Assembly (NCBI RefSeq): GCF_012489685.1
Contig: NC_080046.1
Location: 66,789,984-66,853,983, forward strand
Direction of reading: 5' to 3'
Length of the DNA: 64,000 nt
Source of the DNA: Lotus japonicus
Taxonomy: Eukaryota; Streptophyta; Magnoliopsida; Fabales; Fabaceae
Shown: piece by piece, positions 37,498 to 49,409 of the stretch
Layout of the letters: every line of letters starts with the position of its first letter
Numbering within the stretch: position 1 is the first letter of the stretch
Notes under the pieces: generated by a model
Database searches by the model: none
The model's input: only the letters and a program-made list of their open reading frames with translations
Told to the model about the DNA's origin: nothing
Made by a program: the position numbers and the translations under genes

Positions 37498-38753
37498 ATG
37501 AATGATATAATAATTAAGTGATATGATAAAAATAAAGGAGAAAAATAGATTAAAAAAAATAAATGTGAAAAGGGGACCCATGATCACGGTCTTTCGCTGA
37601 CAAGATCACATGAAAATCAACGATCTTTTTTGGAGTTCAAAATCAAGTGCACTAATCTTGACCCTTTTTGTGTGGAGGAACACAATAAAGAAATGGACTG
37701 CAGTGGTAGTTACAACTTACAAGCAAAAGTCTACAAAAAAATAAGTCTAGTATGATCAATGATATTTTTAGTTTATTTTAATTTATACATATTTCATTAT
37801 ATTGAATATTAATAAATCAGTGGTGGAGCTTGAATATAATCTTTTCCTTTTAAAGTAAATAGTTTATTCATAAAAAAAAAATTGAAAACATCTTTCCCAG
37901 CTTGAACAAAGGGCCCATATTAAAATTTCAACTGCTAAGTTTTATATTCATCAACAGCACAAACAAAAAACTCAAATATTGAATTTAAACTTTATCCTTC
38001 ACATTATTGTATATCAATATTTCAAGTTCAAGTTAATTTTAGTCAATGATATTCAGATATTTCTTTCTTTCTATCACATTACCACACACTATCACTTCTT
38101 ATCTATCTCTTCCTTTTTTTATCATGTCACTCATTATATGAATAAAAGTGAGATCGAAAAGTAAAAGATTGATCAAAATATTATGTTCCTATATCTCATT
38201 TCTTGTTTCAAATAACGGAATTGTGATATGTCAATTTAAAAATACATGGATATTTGACATCTATAACTATACATTTGTGGTTTTTAATTGACACATCATG
38301 ATTTTATCGGTGAGATAGAAAATGAGACACCGTTTAGGAACAAAGGATCCTGAGATAAAGTATATATCTTGATCCTTCAAGAATTGAAATCCTTTATCCC
38401 TCAAATATCATTTGATATATCAACAAAAGAAATTGGGGTAATAGTCAACTTGGTCCTGAATGTGTTACTCGCCTTTACATTTGTTCCTAAACTTCTAAAA
38501 TGTCTTCCGTGGTCCTGAATGTGGCAAAACCCCTTCACGGTAGTCCTTGGGTTAAAGAAAGTTGACAGACGTTAACAGAATGCTGACATGAATTTTTTTT
38601 TTGTCAATGGTGAAGCTTACTTGGCATTTGAACCCAAAAAAATAATAAAATAAAATAGTGTACCATTCGTACATTGGTTCACAGGTGTTAAAGTGTCGAA
38701 TAATACATAGTTCACATTTGTGAGATAAAAATAGAGGAGAGAGAAATGAGTTA

Positions 38754-39056
38754 CTCCCTCCGGTCTTTTTTATAAGAAACACTTTGGCAAATTTTCTTGG
38801 TCCTTTTTATAAGAAACACTCTTATTAAATTAAGTCAAATAATTCATTTCAATGCAAATATACTTATTCCCGATGCAAAAATTTGGATGGAAAGTGCAAG
38901 CACCCAATAGCTATTGTCAACATTTATGGTAATTAGCATGATTATTCTTGTGAAAAGGAAAAGACATCATTGGAATTAAACATATTATAAAAAATATTAG
39001 TTTCCTTAGTTTGTGTGATTTTGTCAAAATTTTCTTATAAAAAGGACCGGAGGGAG
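38754..39056. mobile_element. Stowaway MITE, 303 bp, present only in duplication copy 1
   Basis: The ends read CTCCCTCCGGTC and, from the right, CTCCCTCCGGTCCTTTTTAT, flanked by TA. The matching place in copy 2 (near 48868) reads straight across as GAGTATATG, i.e. an empty site. This confirms the boundaries and shows that insertion came after duplication, or loss in copy 2. Confidence 0.95.
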
Positions 39057-39362
39057 TATATGATAATTAATATGATAGGAAATACATAAATATATAAGAA
39101 AAAAATGAGTGAAAATGAAAGGTTAAATTGTATTAGAAAAAAATGTCTAAGTACACCTTATGCAAGGTTAAATAAGCAGAGATATATATACAACACAAAA
39201 ATATTTGACTTGTGACGCAAGAGGTTATTCTGAGGGCCCAGACTTCATGCAAAAATCAAAGGCTGAATGTCTAGCATGTATGGCGCAGGCTGCCGCATAT
39301 TGACTAAATTTCCATATGTTGAATTTCGAAATTATTTCCCATTTTCCCTGCATTCATTTGTT

Positions 39363-39370
39363 TATATAAA
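39363..39370 (+). promoter_or_regulatory. Putative TATA box of gene C
   Basis: TATATAAA 128 bases before the ATG. The identical site in copy 2 is at 49275-49282. Confidence 0.5.
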
Positions 39371-39497
39371 CTAGCCACGGCTTCCATCAAACTTCCATCA
39401 CCCTTTCCATTATTTTCTTTTGCAGCAGCTGTTTCTCATAGACATATTTGCTAGCTAGCAGCTGCAAGAGTGAAAGAGTGAAAACACACAAATTAAA

Positions 39498-41243
39498 ATG
39501 GGAGATATAATGAGGAAAATGCAAGGGTTGAAGCCAGCCCTGATGATGTTGATGGTGCAGATTGCTTTTTCTACAATGAATGTGTTGTACAAATTTGCCA
39601 TAAACGATGGAGTAAGCGTCAGAGTCATCACTGCTTACCGTCTCATTTTCGCCACTGCTTGCACCGTTCCACTTGCTCTTATTCTTGAAAGGAAAAACAG
39701 ACCAAAACTGACTTGGAGGGTGCTTTTCATGTCATTTTTATGTGGTCTATTTGGGTATGTTTACATGATCACTTATGTAAATTGCTAACAAATTGTGTTT
39801 TATAAATTGTGTTTTATATATTTGTGTAAAAAAAAAAATTCACATGTGTCATGTAATATATAACAGGGGAAGTTTGTTCCAAAACCTTTATTTTGAGTCG
39901 ATGGCCTTAATATCAGCAACATTTGCTTCAGCTGTTTTCAATCTCATTCCTGGAGTTACTTTTATTTTGGCTGTCTCATGCGGGTACTTTCTTCTCATCT
40001 ATTCCTTTAATTTCTAGCTTATTTTCATTTGAAAGAATCTATTTCATGTTCAATATCTTTTGGCTTTACTTAATATTTTGTATATCTTGCTTTCAAATGT
40101 TTTCAGTTTAGAAAAGTTAAATTTTCACAAGGCATCAGGCATGGCTAAGGTATTAGGAACAATAACAGGAATTGGAGGGGCAATGATGTTGACCTTTTTG
40201 AAAGGTGTGGAACTTGACATTTGGCCTTTCCACATTAACATCTTGCATAAAAAGGACACAGGAGCCCACTCTAATAGTAAATTGCTTGGTATTTTTTGTG
40301 GTCTTGCAAGCTGCTTTTGTTACTCATTATGGCTCATCATTCAGGTAATTAACATAGATAACATAACAAAATAGCCATTTTAAACTTTGGTTTCACTTTA
40401 ATTTGTAATTCTCTTGTTGTTAACCACTATTACATGACACTACAGGCTAAGATGAGCAAAGAATACCCATGCCATTACTCAAGTACAGCTTTGATGTGCT
40501 TAATGGGGGCAACACAAGCCACTGTTTTTGCCCTTTGTGTTGAGAAGGATTGGAGCCAATGGAGGCTGGGTTGGAGTATTAAGCTTCTAACTGCAGCATA
40601 TTCAGTATGTGCTAATATATTATATAATTAATTAGAGATTAGCATGTTAATTGTTTTAATTAATAGCTTGTCAAGCACCAAGTGTGCTGATCACTTGAAT
40701 TGGTGATATGTTGTTGCAGGGAATTGTGGCATCTGGATTAATGGTTGTTGTTATTGCATGGTGTGTAAAGAAGAGAGGCCCATTGTATGCCTCTGTTTTC
40801 AACCCTGTGCAGCTTGTGGTTGTGGCCATTGTTGGTTCCTTGATGTTGGATGAGAATCTCTACTTAGGAAGGTATACATCAAATTAATACTTGCTATATT
40901 AATTAACTTGTGTAGTGAATCAAGTCCTAGTGCACCATACCCTCAATTTAGATGCTAATGATTTGATTTTTGAAACATTTTTAGTGCAATTGGAGCAGTG
41001 CTAATTATAATTGGATTGTACTCGGTTCTATGGGGTAAGAGCAAGGAATTGAAAAATGTGACTGGCTTGGTAATCGATCCAGAAATCGAACAAATTGAGG
41101 TTGTTGTCACGCCAGATCAAGATCATGATCATATAAAGTGCAGTAATAACAATTGTGAGATAAATATTGTTAGCAAGGATCATGATAGTTCATTAAAAAG
41201 TGTGCAAGAAGGACAAGACATTGAAAATAACAGGGGAAAATGA
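39498..41243 (+). CDS. WAT1-related/UMAMIT transporter, gene C
   Basis: Exons 39498-39754, 39867-39983, 40107-40344, 40446-40604, 40720-40871, 40985-41243 give 393 residues. Closely related to gene B, with the same six-exon layout and phases. First repeat MQGLKPALMMLMVQIAFSTM; second repeat LLGIFCGLASCFCYSLWLII; GPLYASVFNPVQLVVVAIVG near the end. The C-terminal tail is about 16 residues shorter than in B: after QDIENN the frame shifts relative to B and stops at RGK, although the DNA beyond still resembles B coding sequence. The tail lies outside the transport core, so function need not suffer. Codes for the same protein as gene D. Confidence 0.94.
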
Positions 41244-41640
41244 CTTCAAGCGACGTGAAATGTGCAAATAACACAACATTTGTAGAGTTGTAGAGTGTGC
41301 ATGTTGGACACCATGCCATCTTTTCCACCTTCCCACTTGCAAAAGGCAAAGATTTGAGACACGGGAAATTTGTACATTTTTGCTTTGTAACAAATCTTTG
41401 TGTAATAAACCAGAGAAAGCAAGAGATAAAGGCAAGTGTGAAGTAACATGATGGCAGAAGGGAAAGAGTTTAACAGAAAACAAATAGTATATTTCATTTC
41501 ATCCATTTAATTTCACCTCCATCTAGATTGAGAACAAATAAAAAGAAAAAAATAGAAATATAAAATAGACCAATAGGTGGGGTGCCACCTTCGCTATAAT
41601 TTGTTACGACTTCGCTATAATTTGTTTATAATTTGTTTGG
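41244..41640. other. Gene C 3' region
   Basis: Holds AATAAACC near 41403, a plausible poly(A) signal, and the right end of the duplication near 41558. A short direct repeat TTCGCTATAATTTGTT occurs twice at 41591-41626. Confidence 0.5.
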
Positions 41641-42907
41641 GGGTTGTCTAAATGACCCAAGATAAAAATTGGGTTAAATCACTCTTGATGAAGTGTTCCA
41701 ATAATATTGTAACATGTGTCTTCATGAATTCCAACTCATTTTATTATTCTTTTTAATTTTAATTTTATAATATTCACTTTATTAAATGGTTAAATATGTT
41801 TTTAGTCCATGAACTTTTACCGAAATTTGATTTTCATTTCTCGCCGATGTAAATTTCGAAAAGCATCCTCATGATTAGAAAAATAGATGATTTTGGTCTT
41901 GACCAACTTGCTATTTGTCACCGTGAGGGATTAAAATCAATTTTTTGTTTCCAATGAGACTTAATCAATTTTTCTAATAAAATATTGTTATCCCTTAATC
42001 ACCTCATCTTCATCCATGGCGTTCTTCATCTTCATCATAGTGTTCTTCATCTTCATCAAATCTCATCACACAAAACCCAATAAATTTTCACATTATCTTC
42101 TTCTTCCTCTTTTTCGATCTCACTCCACTCCAGTCTCAATTATCTCCGCTCAATTTCTTCTTTTTCTTTTTTTTCCTCTCTCCTACCACTCAACATAAAA
42201 AAAAACTTTTCCCACCACCAAATCAGAAAAGAAAACCCAAAAAAAAAACCAACCCAGAAAATATATTATTAAACAACATTAAATTTATTCATCAAAACCC
42301 CAGCCACCAGATATAATACAATGATTGTTACATAAAATCATTCCAAGAGTATTCATCAGATGCATGTGCTACAACGATTGTTACCGTGGAAGATGGAAAT
42401 AGACTAGGACCAATGTTTTCCAATTTAATTGACGAGAAGGGAATCAATCAAATGAACAAAGAACATACATGTTTTTTTTTCAAAGTTCCGATATGTGAAC
42501 ATAGTAAATAGACCACGAGGGCAATTCAAATCATGACAGCGGTTGCCAAGCCAAGTGGTTCGAGGTGGTGGTGCTGGCCGCAGGTGCAGAGATGATTTTT
42601 TCTTGCTAGGGTTTCTAGATTCTATTCTCTTGTATGATTTTTTCTGGATGACTAAACTAATTTTTTTCCCTAATTGTGGAGATGCTTTTTGAAAATTATG
42701 TTTATAAGGGATGAAATTAATTTTGGTTCAAAATTCAGGGACTAAAAACATATTTAATCCTTTAATAAAATGAATATTATGAAATTAAAAATAAAAAGAA
42801 TAATGAAATGAGTTGGAATACATGAAGACACATGTTACAATATTATTGGAACACTTCATCAAGGGTGATTTAACCCAATTTTTATCTTGGGTCATTTAGA
42901 CAACCCC
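41641..42907. mobile_element. Mutator-like non-autonomous element, ~1.27 kb
   Basis: Long inverted ends: the left one begins GGGTTGTCTAAATGACCCAA and the right one, reversed, GGGGTTGTCTAAATGACCC; they match for about 165 bases. A 9-bp duplication TTTGTTTGG flanks it (41632-41640 and 42908-42916). Inside each arm is a second motif GGTTAAATATGTTTTTAGTC / GGATTAAATATGTTTTTAGT, so the element may contain a nested relative. No transposase. The open stretch at 42016-42198 is low-complexity and is not called a gene. Confidence 0.88.
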
Positions 42908-44067
42908 TTTGTTTGGAGGCTAAACTTCAAAATTCTTGCAGTGTTAATTTCTATCAATGTTGTACAGATGAGGGACATCTACAAACAATGACATGTTTTC
43001 TACCAGTTGTAGACCTTCTGATGTTAGAAAATGAACATGCTTGATCGTGATGGAAATCACTTTCCTTAAAGTATTTCAAACACTCTTTGAATTTGTCTTA
43101 GAGTTTAGATGCAAGAATACCCAGGATAATCAGCCTTTAGATTCGAGTTTGCACAAGACTAATGAAAACTCGAAATGAGGCGAAGTGGTTTTTCTGGAAA
43201 ATCAGAGGATATGATTGTGTATCTTAAATTCTGAACATGCACTGTATTTATAAGCAAAACATAACAATATATAAGGTACATAACAATATATAAGGTTGCG
43301 ACCCTTCATAAATTGTGTCTGTTACCAATAGATATGTCCACGCCGTCGACACCGGCGATGGGTGGTGTGAGTAGAACAAGTGACATAAAATTTTGGGACC
43401 ACCAAACCTTGCACATGTGGCACTATATCCTCTCTTTGTCTCTTTGTTGAATGGTTGACATTTAATGATATATAAATGCTTTGAAAAGTTGCTCCCCTTT
43501 CTATGTGGGACTTGTTTCAAATTCATTCAATGTAAAATCAACACACTTGTCATTTTGGAACACTATGTAATTACTACTACTTGAGTAATTATTACAACAT
43601 CTGAAACCTTTAAAGATTTAGCGTTGATTTTTTAAATGTCAGCAGCATCAAATAAGCAATAATCATGACATGTGATTATAAACTTAAACCCGAGTTTATA
43701 TAAGGTCATCTAATACCATAAACGCTTATGTAAGTGTTTATATAAACAGCTCCTAATTTATGTATAATTTGTTTTGAACTTTTTTATAAGTTGTTTAGAT
43801 TAACTTATGAATAAGAGCTTATACTGATTTATATCATATTAATTTCCATCCTATTTCAATAATTTTCTCAAATTAACTTCTCAAAAAAAAACTTTTATGT
43901 GATAAACTCTTGTTTCCATAAGCGTTTAATTATACACACAAACACACCCTATATTAATAAACACATTATATCATGCAACTTTAAGAATGAAAAATGGACT
44001 CCCCATCATGCCATTACTAGCACTACCACTGTTCATCAATATGTGTTGCCCATTACTGCTCTAACAT
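42908..44067. other. Intergenic spacer with degraded repeat
   Basis: 43690-43900 resembles the AGCTTATNN-rich PIF-like MITE seen whole at 59844-60162, but lacks matched ends. No gene supported. Confidence 0.4.
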
Positions 44068-44321
44068 GGGAATTAGGTTTGGCACCCCACCTATTGGGTT
44101 TGACACCCTACTTTATTCAATATGGGATTTAAAGTTCCATATCACTACGAAATTTAAAATTCCGTATTTGTTTTAGTATGGAATGAATGGTTGAAAATGT
44201 GTCACATATGCTCAAATACAGTACAGTTTTTTAAGTTCCGTATTGAATACGGAACTTTAAATCCCGTATTGAATAAAGAGGGGTGTCAAACTCAATAGGT
44301 GGGGTGTCAAACCCAACTCCC
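44068..44321. mobile_element. Mutator-type MITE, 254 bp
   Basis: The ends are GGGAATTAGGTTTGGCACCC and, from the right, GGGAGTTGGGTTTGACACCC, extending about 65 bases inward through ACTTTATTCAATA. A perfect 9-bp duplication CTCTAACAT lies at 44059-44067 and 44322-44330. Non-coding. Confidence 0.92.
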
Positions 44322-47300
44322 CTCTAACATGCCTCTGCCGTTTGGCATTTATAAACATGTATTGCAATATTCTCTTTTACTTTTTTGCTACTGTCATTTT
44401 TTTGTTTTCCCCATTTACTAGTTCTGTAAAGTTTTACTTTTTTTTTGGGTCAAAGATTGATGATTGATCATTGATAAAGGGCCAAGCCCAAAGGCTTAGA
44501 AAGCCAAGTACAAACCAGCCTTTTCTACAGAAACCCACAAAAGCCTAAACAAACAATACAAAGCCACGGGTCTGCTAGCTGGTACCAGAAAGTGAAATAA
44601 CGAGCATTTACTCTCTACTTTTAAAGTTTTACTTAGGTGCTCAAAATCAGCCTAAACAAACAATACAAACCAGCATGTAAAGTTTTACTTAGGTGCTCAA
44701 AATCGCTTGTTGGGTTTGCATCTACTCTCTACTTTCAAGCCCAGGGCCCATTGTTGAAATAATCACCAATTAGATTATGATATGACAGAGAAGCATAGAG
44801 ATCCTAACTATATGTAGCTGGGCTCTGAAATTAACTACATGACCAAAAGAGGGAATGAGGAAAGCTACTATACCTATGGATGAAACCCTTCATTAATTTG
44901 TTCAACTCTTGGGAACTAAAAAAATGCATGGCTATGACCAATTGCTTGTTCTGAATAACAAAGACTTAATTAGTGACAGCAACGGACTTGTTAGCTAGTT
45001 AAAGATTGGTAAAAATGAATGGGCCTCCTAAACACCTGCAACATTTTAAAAGGGCATGCAAAATAAGAAATATAGGATGGGTGGGGTTGGTTCAATTTAA
45101 GGGCTTTTGAGTTGGCACATGACCTAGAAGTCTAGAACTATCAACAAGAATAAAAGGGAAAACAAAACCTAACAAAGAGTCCAGCTATGACTGATTGATA
45201 GGGGTAATGGGAATTATAATTACCTACTTGTTAGTTGCTAGTGTTTCATCATGTTATGAATGTAACTAAATGGTACTGCTGCGTGTGGATTCAATTTGAA
45301 TGTGAATGCTAACACTTATCTCTGTTTGTAAACTGTGATCATTGATTATACAATAGTACAAAACAATTGAGCAATTCTTCCTTCTTAAATGGGGACACAT
45401 TTGGAGGTCCATGGTCCATGCCATACCATGTGGCTAAGTCTGATTTAGTGAGATTTAAATCACCAAAAATTTATAAAGACAAAAATCCAATTTGTTGGTG
45501 TAAGACTGATATTTTCATACGAGTCAATCATATTCAAACTGAGAATATCCGCATCTTGGTGGCGCCTCTTCGAGCAGAGTTTTTTTATCTATAGAGACAC
45601 TGTTTAAAGATAATTAAGTATGTACATACCACTTGAATCAATTACTCATAGATAAAAAAATCCAATTTTGACACTTTTGGTGTTGTAGTTAAGAGATAAG
45701 GACTTTGCATAGGGTGCCAAGAGTTGCTCTGTTGGCTTAAGAATGGGTTTTTACTCCTAGGAACAAGTCCTTTTCTTTTCAATAAAAACTTGTTACAAAT
45801 TCACCTCAAATGATATGTTATGCTATGAGAAAAAAATACAGAAATAAGAAGATAAAAATGGAAACAAATGAGATGGAACATAAATTTGATTTGATTGTAT
45901 GAAAACCATTTTCTTTTGTATTTTTGGTCCATTATTTAATTTCTTTTCTCTACCTTGGCAAGAGTAGAGAGTAGAGACTAATTCAACTGGTTTAGTTGTG
46001 TTGGTATGGGAAATAGACAGTAGCGATTTCACTCATTTGCAGATGCTGTGACTAACTTCCAAGACAAATTCTAGTCACTAGAGTGAAATTGCAGACTTTC
46101 TTATTAGTTGCTTCACTAGCTGAGGACTGTGCCAAATGTGGAAAGGATAAATTCACAATGATATTCTGAATCCCTATCAACTGATATTGGAATTTTGTAT
46201 ATTTTCTACTATGCCTAATCAATGATCTGCACTTACTATTAAATGTAATTATAACTTTCAAAGTACCCGTAGCAATCAAAAATTGATGGCTATTCATTGT
46301 TCCATTTTACATTTTGAGTCGTATTCTTCTTCTTCATATTTGACTGTAAGGTACATTGAACTTTTAGTTGAAATTATTCTTCCAGAAATCAAGTGAAGCT
46401 TTTTTAAAATCAATAACTTTATTATTATCAAGTGAAGCTTTTTTACTATCCAGTGACTTTCTTTAGGGAAATTCAAATTCAATCTTTGTGTGTGCTGGTA
46501 GATTAAAATGTCTCTTTCAGCTTCCTACAAATTTGACGCCAATTTTGTGATTGTAGAGTGTTGAAGTGGCTAGAAAACATACCTGAGTTCATGGCTATCG
46601 CCTATAGTGCTCTTTTCTTTCAATAGCTAATTATATGGGTCTTGTGTAGTTTATTTTTTATCTGTATCAACTATCAAGTTCCACTTTCAAATTAAAGTTC
46701 ATCAAGTTTTGAATAAGAGTACACTTCTATCTCACAACCGATAATCATGAGATTAATTCATTGGATCAAGATAATATTTTTTTTCATAACCACCTAGAAA
46801 TTGAACTATTTATAACTAAATGCTTAATGAGTTTAACTATTTATACACTGCGTTGAACCTTATTGGTAATGAAGTGTTTGATGTTATCATGTTAAACACA
46901 CATGAATTTCACATAAGACATTAGTGTATTAAAAATACAAAATATAAAATAGAATAACGGGTAGAAACATAAGCATATATATAGAGTGAACTTCTAGTAT
47001 ACCTAAAATCACATGTCAAACTGCACAAATTTTAATGGGGGAAAAACTATCTTATGAGAGGGCAGGTGCTATGAGTACATTTTATATTTTTAACCAAGAG
47101 AGACACAACTCATTTTCACTTGTTCAACCGCGTGGTAGGAAAATTGAAAATCATAAAGTAAAACAAGAGTTTCCTATGTTGGACCTGGAAAGATGCATTC
47201 TTACGCTTAAACATCAGTCTAGTGCATGGTTTGGGTAAAACGTCATTTATAAACTTAGCTGTTTAATTTTCCTTCTTCAGAATCAGAACCTATCAATATC

Positions 47301-47557
47301 ATACTCTCTTTCTCTCTCATGTGCTGGTTTCAAAGTTTTACAAATTAAAGAAAGAAAGGGCTATAAATATAGCTGAGATAGAAGTGGAGCAGAGGCTATT
47401 ACAAGTAGAACTTTGCATTATAATTATTAGGGTAGTTAGTGTGGGTGGATGAAGTTTCATTTCTTTGGGATTCAACTCATTATCGCGCTGAACCTTGCCC
47501 CTCTCACCAAAACCACCACCATTCTTTTAGAAAAGTATAGGAATATAAAATAGATAC
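44322..47557. other. Intergenic spacer upstream of the D block
   Basis: AT-rich. A ~27-bp direct repeat (AAAGTTTTACTTAGGTGCTC...) occurs near 44623 and 44677. Open stretches at 45367-45594, 46052-46482 and 47035-47238 show no domain, splice pattern or promoter and are not called. Confidence 0.45.
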
Positions 47558-49274
47558 ATGAATGATATAATAATTAAGTGATGTGATAAAAAGAAAGGAG
47601 AAAAATAGGTAAAAAAAAAAATGTGAAAAGGGGACCAATGATCAAGGCTTTCGCTGGCAAGAATCACATGAAAATCAACGATCTCTTTTGGAGTTCAAAA
47701 TCAAGTGCACTAATCTTGACCCTTTTTGTGTGGAGGAACACAATAAAGAAATGGACTGCAGTGGTAGTTACAACTTACAAGCAAAAGTCTACAAAAAAAA
47801 AATAAGTCTAGTTAATGATCAATGATATTTTTAGTTTATTTTATACATATTTCATTATATTGAATATTAATAAATCAGTGGTGGAGCTTGAATATAATCT
47901 TTTCCTTTTAAAGTAAATAGTTTATTCATAAAAAAAATTGAAAACATCTTTCCCAGCTTGAACAAAGGGCCCATATTAAAATTTCAACTGCTAAGTTTTT
48001 TATTCATCAACAGCACAAACAAAAAACTCAAATATTGAATTTAAACTTTATCGTTCACATTATTGTATATCAATATTTCAAGTTCAAGTTAATTTTAGTA
48101 AATGATATTCAGATATTTCTTTCTTTCTATCACATCACTACACACTATCACTTCTTATCTATCTCTTCCTTTTTTATCATGTCACTCATTATATGAATAA
48201 AAGTGAGATCGAAAAGTAAAAGATTGATCAAAATCTTAATTATGTTCCTAAACGATATCTCATTTCTTTTCTTGTTTCAAATAACGGAATTGTGATATGT
48301 CAACTTAAAAATTTATGGATATTTGACATCTATAACTATACATTTGTGGTTTTTAATTGACACAACATGATTTTATCTGTGAGATAAAAAATGAGACACT
48401 GTTTAGGAACAAAGGATCCTAAGATAAAGTATCTTTATCCTTCAAGAATTGAAATCTTTTATCCCTCAAATATCATTTGATGTCTCAACAAAAGAATTTG
48501 GGGTAAATAGTCAACTTGGTCCTGAATGTGTTACTCGCCTTCACATTTGTCCCTAAACTTCTAAAATGTTTTATGTGGTCTTGAATGTGGCAAAACCCCT
48601 TCACGGTAGTCCCTGGGTTAAAGAAAGTTGGCAGATGTTAACAGAATGCTGACATGAATTTTTTTTGTCAATGCTGAAGCTTACATGCCATTTGAACCCA
48701 AAAAAATAATAAAATAAAATAGTTTACCATTTGTACATTGGTTTCACATGTGTTAAAGTGTCGAATAATACATAATTCACACTTCATTTTTTTTTTTGAA
48801 ACTTAATTCACACTTCATTTTTATTTACACTAAGAGTGAGATAAAAATAGAGGAGAGAGAAATGAGTATATGATAATTAGTATGAGGAAATACAAAAAGA
48901 TATAAGAAAAAAAATGAGTGAAAATGAAATGAAAAATTGACATAAAAGTATAAATGAAGTCATTACTCTAAAAGTCTCCAATCTCCCTTCTTCAATTCTA
49001 CCTACTATACCATGCATGTCTAAGTACACCTTATGTCCTTAAGCAAATTTAAATAAGCAGAGATATATACAACACAAAAATATTTGACTTCTTTTTTTTT
49101 TTGGTCAATAAAATATTTGACTTGTGACGCAAGAGGTTATTCTGAGGGCCCAGACTTCATGCAAAAATCAAAGGCTAAATGTCTAGCATGTATGGCGCAG
49201 GCTGCCGCATATTGACTAAATTTCCATATGTTGAATTTCGAAATTATTTCCCATTTTCCCTGCATTCATTTGTT

Positions 49275-49282
49275 TATATAAA
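49275..49282 (+). promoter_or_regulatory. Putative TATA box of gene D
   Basis: TATATAAA 128 bases before the ATG, identical to that of gene C. Confidence 0.5.
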
Positions 49283-49409
49283 CTAGCCACGGCTTCCATC
49301 AAACTTCCATCACCCTTTCCATTATTTTCTTTTGCAGCAGCTGTTTCTCATAGACATATTTGCTAGCTAGCAGCTGCAAGAGTGAAAGAGTGAAAACACA
49401 CAAATTAAA

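Larger units (their letters stand above)
37498..41558 (+). repeat. Segmental duplication, copy 1 (contains gene C)
   Basis: Matches 47558-51473 in direct orientation. From about 39200 onward only two differences were seen by eye over about 2.3 kb; from 37498 to about 39150 there are many substitutions and indels. A Stowaway MITE at 38754-39056 is present only in this copy. Confidence 0.93.

Noticed and set aside
45367..45594. 75-codon ORF in the long spacer before gene D
   Set aside because: No homology recognised, no transcription signals, spacer composition.
47623..47805. Small ORF at the left of duplication copy 2
   Set aside because: The aligned copy 1 sequence (37.57-37.75 kb) carries frame-breaking differences, so it is not conserved as coding.
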